Shown here piece by piece: positions 16,169 through 20,125 of a stretch of DNA of 20,125 nt. The notes below the pieces were generated by a model. That model saw only the letters and a program-made list of their open reading frames with translations, searched no databases and was not told the DNA's origin. This DNA comes from CAYTID01 sp964437735. Lineage in GTDB: Bacteria > Bacteroidota > Ignavibacteria > UBA10030 > BY39. Numbering within the stretch: the first letter of the stretch is position 1; the number at the start of each line of letters is the position of its first letter. A program made the translations under genes and the position numbers. The DNA lies in assembly GCA_964437735.1 (NCBI GenBank), contig CAYTID010000041.1, positions 1 to 20,125 on the forward strand, read 5' to 3'.

Positions 16169-17519
16169 ATGTACAAAAAGTTTTTCAAGTTTATTGTTTT
16201 GTTATTATTCATTTATTCGTTTTCAGCAGATGCTTTTTCACAAATCTCAAGTGCCGGAATTAAAAGCCAGACACCGACTGTTCGAACGGATAAAGACGAC
16301 TATCGTCCCGGCGATATCGTAGTTATCACAGGTACAGGGTGGTTGGCGGACGAAACAGTCAAACTGATAATCCACCACGAGATTCAGTCACTCGGCTGCG
16401 ATACGCTATGGGCGATCGCAGATGAGAGGGGTATCTTTACAAATTCACAGTATGTCATTCAACAGATTCACCTTGGTGAAACTTTTTTGTTGATGGCAAC
16501 AGGTATGACGTCTGGTTGGACTGCTACGACTACTTTTACAGATGGTGGTACAAATCCACCACTTTTACAAGGTATACCATATTCTCAAAATTTTAACAAT
16601 CTTCCTCATAATGTATCACTCGGTACCAGTCAAACCGGGACTTGGCCACAAAACAGCCTTCCGGGTTGGCAGGGATGGTGGATCGTTAAGGTTGGCGGGC
16701 AAACCAACAGGGAAACATTTCCAGTGAGTAATGCATACGATGATGAGTATCTTCAGCCGAGCAAAACCGCAACAAACAATGATGATGGTGTGCATAACTA
16801 CAATGGTAAAATCGGCTGGCACTCCAGGGCTAATATGCATGGACTCGTTCTCGCGATTAATACTAGGGGGAAAACTAATATTCCTATATCATACGATATC
16901 ATGACAATCAGGAATGTACAAGGTGGTTCCAATAACCGTGTTAACGAAGTTGCCTTACAGTACAGAGTTGGGACTTCCACTTCCACTTGGACTACTATTA
17001 GCGGCAGCGAGTATCGGAACCTGGGTGGTGGTAATTCAATATATACTCAAACCTCCGGTACAACGGGGCAAAACATTATAACAAAGACATTTGTACTCCC
17101 TTCAGCAGTTTGGGATAAAGACGCAGTTTACCTCCGTTGGGTGGATAGAGATGTGAGCGGTAGCGGCGACCGCATTAGCTTCGCAATAGATAATATTGCA
17201 GTAGGTGTTCTCCCATTAACTATCAGAGCTAATGACAGAGAAAAGGCGTATGGCGAAACGGTAACGTTTGCCGGTACGGAATTTACTGTCAGTGGATTAC
17301 AGTCGGGTGATGCAGTAACCAGCGTGACGTTAACCAGTACAGGTGCGGGATCATCGGCTACGGTTTCTGGTTCCCCTTATGCAATTGTTCCGAGCGCAGC
17401 TGTTGGAACAGGTTTATCAAAATATAATATTACTTATGTCAACGGCTCGTTGACGGTGAATCCGAAGGAAATCACAGTTACACCTGATGCCGGACAGTGG
17501 AAGACTTTCGGTCAGTCTG
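16169..17519 (+). CDS. Secreted MBG/YDG-repeat adhesin-like protein, N-terminal part (gene interrupted by assembly gap)
   Basis: This part covers 450 residues. Residues 1-24 are a signal peptide (FIVLLLFIYSFSADAFSQ). Residues 35-125 are a beta-domain with TDKDDYRPGDIVVITGTGW, a motif typical of surface proteins with stacked Ig-like modules. Residues 135-348 are a LamG/MAM-like jelly-roll region (PYSQNFNNLPHNVS at the start, ISFAIDNIAVG at the end). Residues 349-432 are one MBG-type repeat (LTIRANDREKAYGETVTF to YVNGSLTVNP). A second MBG repeat begins at 433 (KEITVTPDAGQWKTFGQS) and is cut by Ns from 17520. The frame is open up to the gap. It is one gene with the part at 17620-19755; the frame difference is explained by an N run of arbitrary length. 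It is a likely cell-surface adhesin or matrix protein. It sits alone behind its own promoter and leader. Confidence 0.88.
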
Positions 17520-17619
17520 NNNNNNNNNNNNNNNNNNNNNNNNNNNNNNNNNNNNNNNNNNNNNNNNNNNNNNNNNNNNNNNNNNNNNNNNNNNNNNNNN
17601 NNNNNNNNNNNNNNNNNNN
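17520..17619. other. Assembly gap of exactly 100 N inside the adhesin gene
   Basis: The run is exactly 100 N, a common scaffold placeholder. The codon before it is TCT (17516-17518) plus a lone G, and the frame after it starts at 17620 (CTT). For one continuous frame the true missing length must leave remainder 2 on division by 3, and 100 leaves remainder 1, so 100 cannot be the real size. An MBG repeat normally needs roughly 35 residues here, suggesting about 107 bases if only one repeat is missing, and more if whole repeats collapsed. Confidence 0.95.
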
Positions 17620-19755
17620 CTTGGCACACTCAGCGCAGGATCAAACTACACGCTTGTTCTTGGCGGCTCAAACAGCTTCGAGATCAAAGCAAAGGAAATC
17701 ACAGGTAGTATTACTGCCGAGAATAAGGTCTATGACGGTAACAAGATTGCAACGCTGTCAGGTCGGGCGCTAAATGGAGTATTGGGCAATGATGACGTTA
17801 GTTTGAGTGGTGGCACGGCAACATTTTCCAATAAGATTGTGGAGATTGGGAAGACGGTAACGCTTGATGGAGCACGCTTAAGCGGAGTTAATGCAGGCAA
17901 CTACAGTCTGACATCTGTTTCAACGACAACAGCGGATATTACTCAACGTACTCTCACTGTATCTGCAACCGGCATCAACAAAGTATATGATGGCACTACC
18001 GATGCTTCTGTGAACCTCTCGGACAATCGAGTCGCTGGTGACATTCTAACACTTAGCTACACCAGCGCAAGCTTCCTTGATCCCAATGCCGGAAATTCAA
18101 AGCAGGTGGATGTCTCCGGTATTGATGTTACAGGCACCGATGCTGAGAACTACACATGGAATACATCAACATCTACGAGTGCCAACATTACCGAGGCAAC
18201 AACTCAAACCACACTAACCACAAGCGCCCCCTCGGTACGGTTCATGGATTACCTCACCATGACGGCGCGTGTGAAACCCTTAAATACCGGCAGTCTGCTT
18301 ACGGGCGAGGTTGAATTCTTCATCGGAACAAAGAGTTATGGCAGTGTCGTTGCTGTTCCTATCCCTGATGATACGGATGGTAGGGTGCAGGCAACCATTA
18401 TCCCTCAAGTGTCTGATCTTCCGGGTAGCTACACAGTGAAAGCAGTATTTAAAAGCTCCAATACCAACTATAGCGGCAGTCAAGACACCAAACCGCTTAC
18501 TGTTGTGGCACGGGAAGCAAGTCCGTATGATGCGAAAGGTTTCTACGTGGGCGATTTGTTTGCGTGGACAACAGGTCCCAATTCGAGTACGGGAACCGTT
18601 GCAATGGTTGCGAAGATTCTGGATGCCAATGTTCCGGCCGGCGATGTCAGGGGTGCAAAAGTTACGTTCTATCTTGTGAACGGAACATCATTTACCCCCA
18701 TACCGGGTGCGCAGAATCTTCCGGTTGGCTTGATCAACGTTGATGATGGAACAATTGGTTTTGCCAGCGCTATTGTTCAGCTAAATATCGGTTCCGGGAA
18801 TGCCCAGAGCTTCCAGGTAGCAGTCGGTATCAGTGGCGCATACAAAAACAATCTTGGTAGTGCTCTCGCTCAGACAATTGTAACTGTATCAAAACCGGTA
18901 ACCGGAGGCTATATTGTAGGCGGCAGCCAGCTTGAGAATGTAAATTCTGCCGGCTATATCAGAGGACATTCCGGATTGTATACAGACTACCAGTTTGATA
19001 TTCAATACACTAAATCAGGAACCAATCCAAAAGGAAAAGTGAGGATCATGATCCGCAGCTACTATCGTACTGATGGTACGCTGGATTCCGTGTTGCACAC
19101 TTATATCGTAACAACAAACGCAATCGCATTACTGAATGTTGGAAGTCCTACGGCGACCGGAACATTTAGCGCAAAGGCGAACCTTGTGGAACAGCTTCCA
19201 AATCTGACTACAGTAAATATTGAGGGAGGTGCTACGTTCAACATGGTGGCTTTTCAAAAAGACTGTGCTCAGAGGATTGCGATTACTCTTTACAGGAAAG
19301 CCGGCGGTATTTGGTTCTCAAGTAATTGGGATGGGACATCAACAAAACAGCAACAGGTGAGTGAGGGGAGCAGAGTATATGTCGCCGGCGGCGGGTCTTG
19401 CGCAAATGCCAATGGCAATGCAGGTTTTGTGGTGACGGGGAGCGTAAAATCTATACCGGAAGAATACTCTCTCTCACAGAACTATCCGAATCCCTTCAAT
19501 CCGACAACGGAAATAAAGTTCGATCTGCCAAAAGACAGCTTTGTCCGTTTAGCAATTTTTGATGTTATTGGACGCGAAGTTGCTGAGTTGGTTAATGAAG
19601 AGATGACGGCAGGTTATCAATCGGTATCATGGAGCGCTGTAAATAATTACGGTGTCAAATTCGGATCGGGAATATATTTCTACAGAATCGAAGCCAAGCC
19701 TCTCGATGGCGGTGAACGGTTTACCGATTTGAAAAAAATGATTCTGATTAAGTAA
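17620..19755 (+). CDS. Secreted MBG/YDG-repeat adhesin-like protein, C-terminal part with sorting domain
   Basis: This part covers 711 residues plus the stop, in a frame that joins the part ending at 17519. The first 24 residues (LGTLSAGSNYTLVLGGSNSF) complete an MBG repeat. Two YDG repeats follow (about 25-110 and 110-195), with VYDG at 37-40 and 122-125 and the end motifs NAGNYSL and DAENYTW. Residues 195-298 are an Ig-like module (TTQTTLTTSAPSVRFMDYLT to YSGSQDTKPLTVV). Residues about 300-600 are a beta-rich region of no family that I recognise (GYIVGGSQLENVNSAGYI, DCAQRIAITLYRKAGG). Residues 614-711 are a type A sorting domain (SLSQNYPNPFNPTTEIKF, IFDVIGREVAELV, SGIYFYRIEA, KKMILIK). This should take the protein out by type IX secretion and fix it to the surface. 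A strong terminator lies 21 bp past the stop. Confidence 0.9.
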   Translation, partial: LGTLSAGSNYTLVLGGSNSFEIKAKEITGSITAENKVYDGNKIATLSGRALNGVLGNDDVSLSGGTATFSNKIVEIGKTVTLDGARLSGVNAGNYSLTSVSTTTADITQRTLTVSATGINKVYDGTTDASVNLSDNRVAGDILTLSYTSASFLDPNAGNSKQVDVSGIDVTGTDAENYTWNTSTSTSANITEATTQTTLTTSAPSVRFMDYLTMTARVKPLNTGSLLTGEVEFFIGTKSYGSVVAVPIPDDTDGRVQATIIPQVSDLPGSYTVKAVFKSSNTNYSGSQDTKPLTVVAREASPYDAKGFYVGDLFAWTTGPNSSTGTVAMVAKILDANVPAGDVRGAKVTFYLVNGTSFTPIPGAQNLPVGLINVDDGTIGFASAIVQLNIGSGNAQSFQVAVGISGAYKNNLGSALAQTIVTVSKPVTGGYIVGGSQLENVNSAGYIRGHSGLYTDYQFDIQYTKSGTNPKGKVRIMIRSYYRTDGTLDSVLHTYIVTTNAIALLNVGSPTATGTFSAKANLVEQLPNLTTVNIEGGATFNMVAFQKDCAQRIAITLYRKAGGIWFSSNWDGTSTKQQQVSEGSRVYVAGGGSCANANGNAGFVVTGSVKSIPEEYSLSQNYPNPFNPTTEIKFDLPKDSFVRLAIFDVIGREVAELVNEEMTAGYQSVSWSAVNNYGVKFGSGIYFYRIEAKPLDGGERFTDLKKMILIK

Positions 19756-20125
19756 TACTGATAACATTATCAATTCAAAGGGCAGTCAAATGGCTGCCCT
19801 TTTTTTTTATGTATTCACAATATTAACCGGATATTAACGGTCCTTGCTTGTTCTATCGACAGTTTTGCAAAGTAATCTGTCAGTATAGGCATTCCACCAC
19901 AATGTTTGATTTAAAAAAGGTGGTTTCGAGAGGAAAGCTGTTATGCTGGTTAGTAAACCGATGTGATAATATTGGTTTTGATAAGAGGGAAAGTCATGAA
20001 AAAAAATATTATTTTCTTGACCACAATATAAAAAAGGTTTATATTTTGCTTGATTAAAAATTTGATTTCATTTTTATGGAAGTATTAATAGTTGAAAAAT
20101 AATAATAGTTTATAAAACTTTCTAT
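19756..20125. other. Downstream region, terminator only
   Basis: Beyond the terminator (19777-19808) this 370-bp end is AT-rich and shows no supported gene. A short reading frame at 19848-20057 lacks a start with a ribosome binding site and has no family resemblance. An 11-codon frame from ATG 19996 begins like a signal peptide but stops at once. Confidence 0.6.
19777..19808 (+). terminator. Rho-independent terminator of the adhesin gene
   Basis: AAAGGGCAG (19777-19785) pairs with CTGCCCTTT (19794-19802), a 9-bp perfect stem with an 8-base loop, running into nine Ts (19800-19808). It lies 21 bp after the stop codon. Confidence 0.95.

Noticed and set aside
19996..20031. ATG AAA AAA AAT ATT... 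with GAGGGAA upstream, like the start of a signal peptide
   Set aside because: It stops after 11 codons (TAA at 20029). Shifting the eight-A run by one base does not give a convincing signal peptide either.
19848..20057. Open frame of 69 codons at the right end
   Set aside because: It has no ATG/ribosome-binding context at its start (opens on TTG), an odd composition with no recognisable motif, and lies in AT-rich DNA after a terminator.

Overview
The window looks like a chromosomal segment from the Bacteroidota/Chlorobiota (FCB) lineage, most likely an Ignavibacteria-type organism. This is inferred from family knowledge, not from a search. The reasons are two proteins ending in the FCB C-terminal sorting domain (tail motif QNYPNPFNP, ending in an ILIK/LILMK-type strand), a dockerin-like calcium-loop tail of the kind attached to secreted beta-helix proteins in this group, the DUF4159/DUF4175 pair, and generally AT-rich DNA with clear Shine-Dalgarno sites.

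Left part (1-5724, minus strand): a secreted-protein block read right to left. First comes a 1292-residue surface protein (jelly-roll/MAM-like region, FN3, long parallel beta-helix, dockerin-like tail). After 62 bp follows a 392-residue protein with a beta-sandwich N-terminus that I suspect is cohesin-like, an FN3-like module and a sorting domain. After a 465-bp island of intergenic repeats, the signal-peptide end of a third secreted protein runs off the window edge.

Middle (5947-15546, plus strand): a head-to-tail run of six genes for membrane and envelope proteins. They are a DUF418 membrane protein, a purple-acid-phosphatase-like metallophosphoesterase, a DUF4159 protein, a very large DUF4175 membrane protein with a Gln/Met-rich coiled coil, and an M16 peptidase pair (one catalytic, one without the zinc site, sharing an ATGA stop/start). 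A clear rho-independent terminator at 15640-15672 closes the run.

Right part (15673-20125): a 500-bp leader region, then one large secreted adhesin-like gene (MBG and YDG repeats, Ig-like module, sorting domain) broken by a 100-N assembly gap and closed by a second strong terminator. The two halves lie in different frames only because the N run has an arbitrary length.

The most interesting link is regulatory. A nearly identical 20-bp palindrome (19/20 identical) lies in the divergent region at 5858-5877 and in front of the right-hand adhesin at 15859-15878. In both places a TTGACAAT promoter-like element follows, pointing at a large secreted protein gene, and the spacing differs by 11 bp, about one helical turn. 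This suggests the two big surface proteins belong to one regulon.
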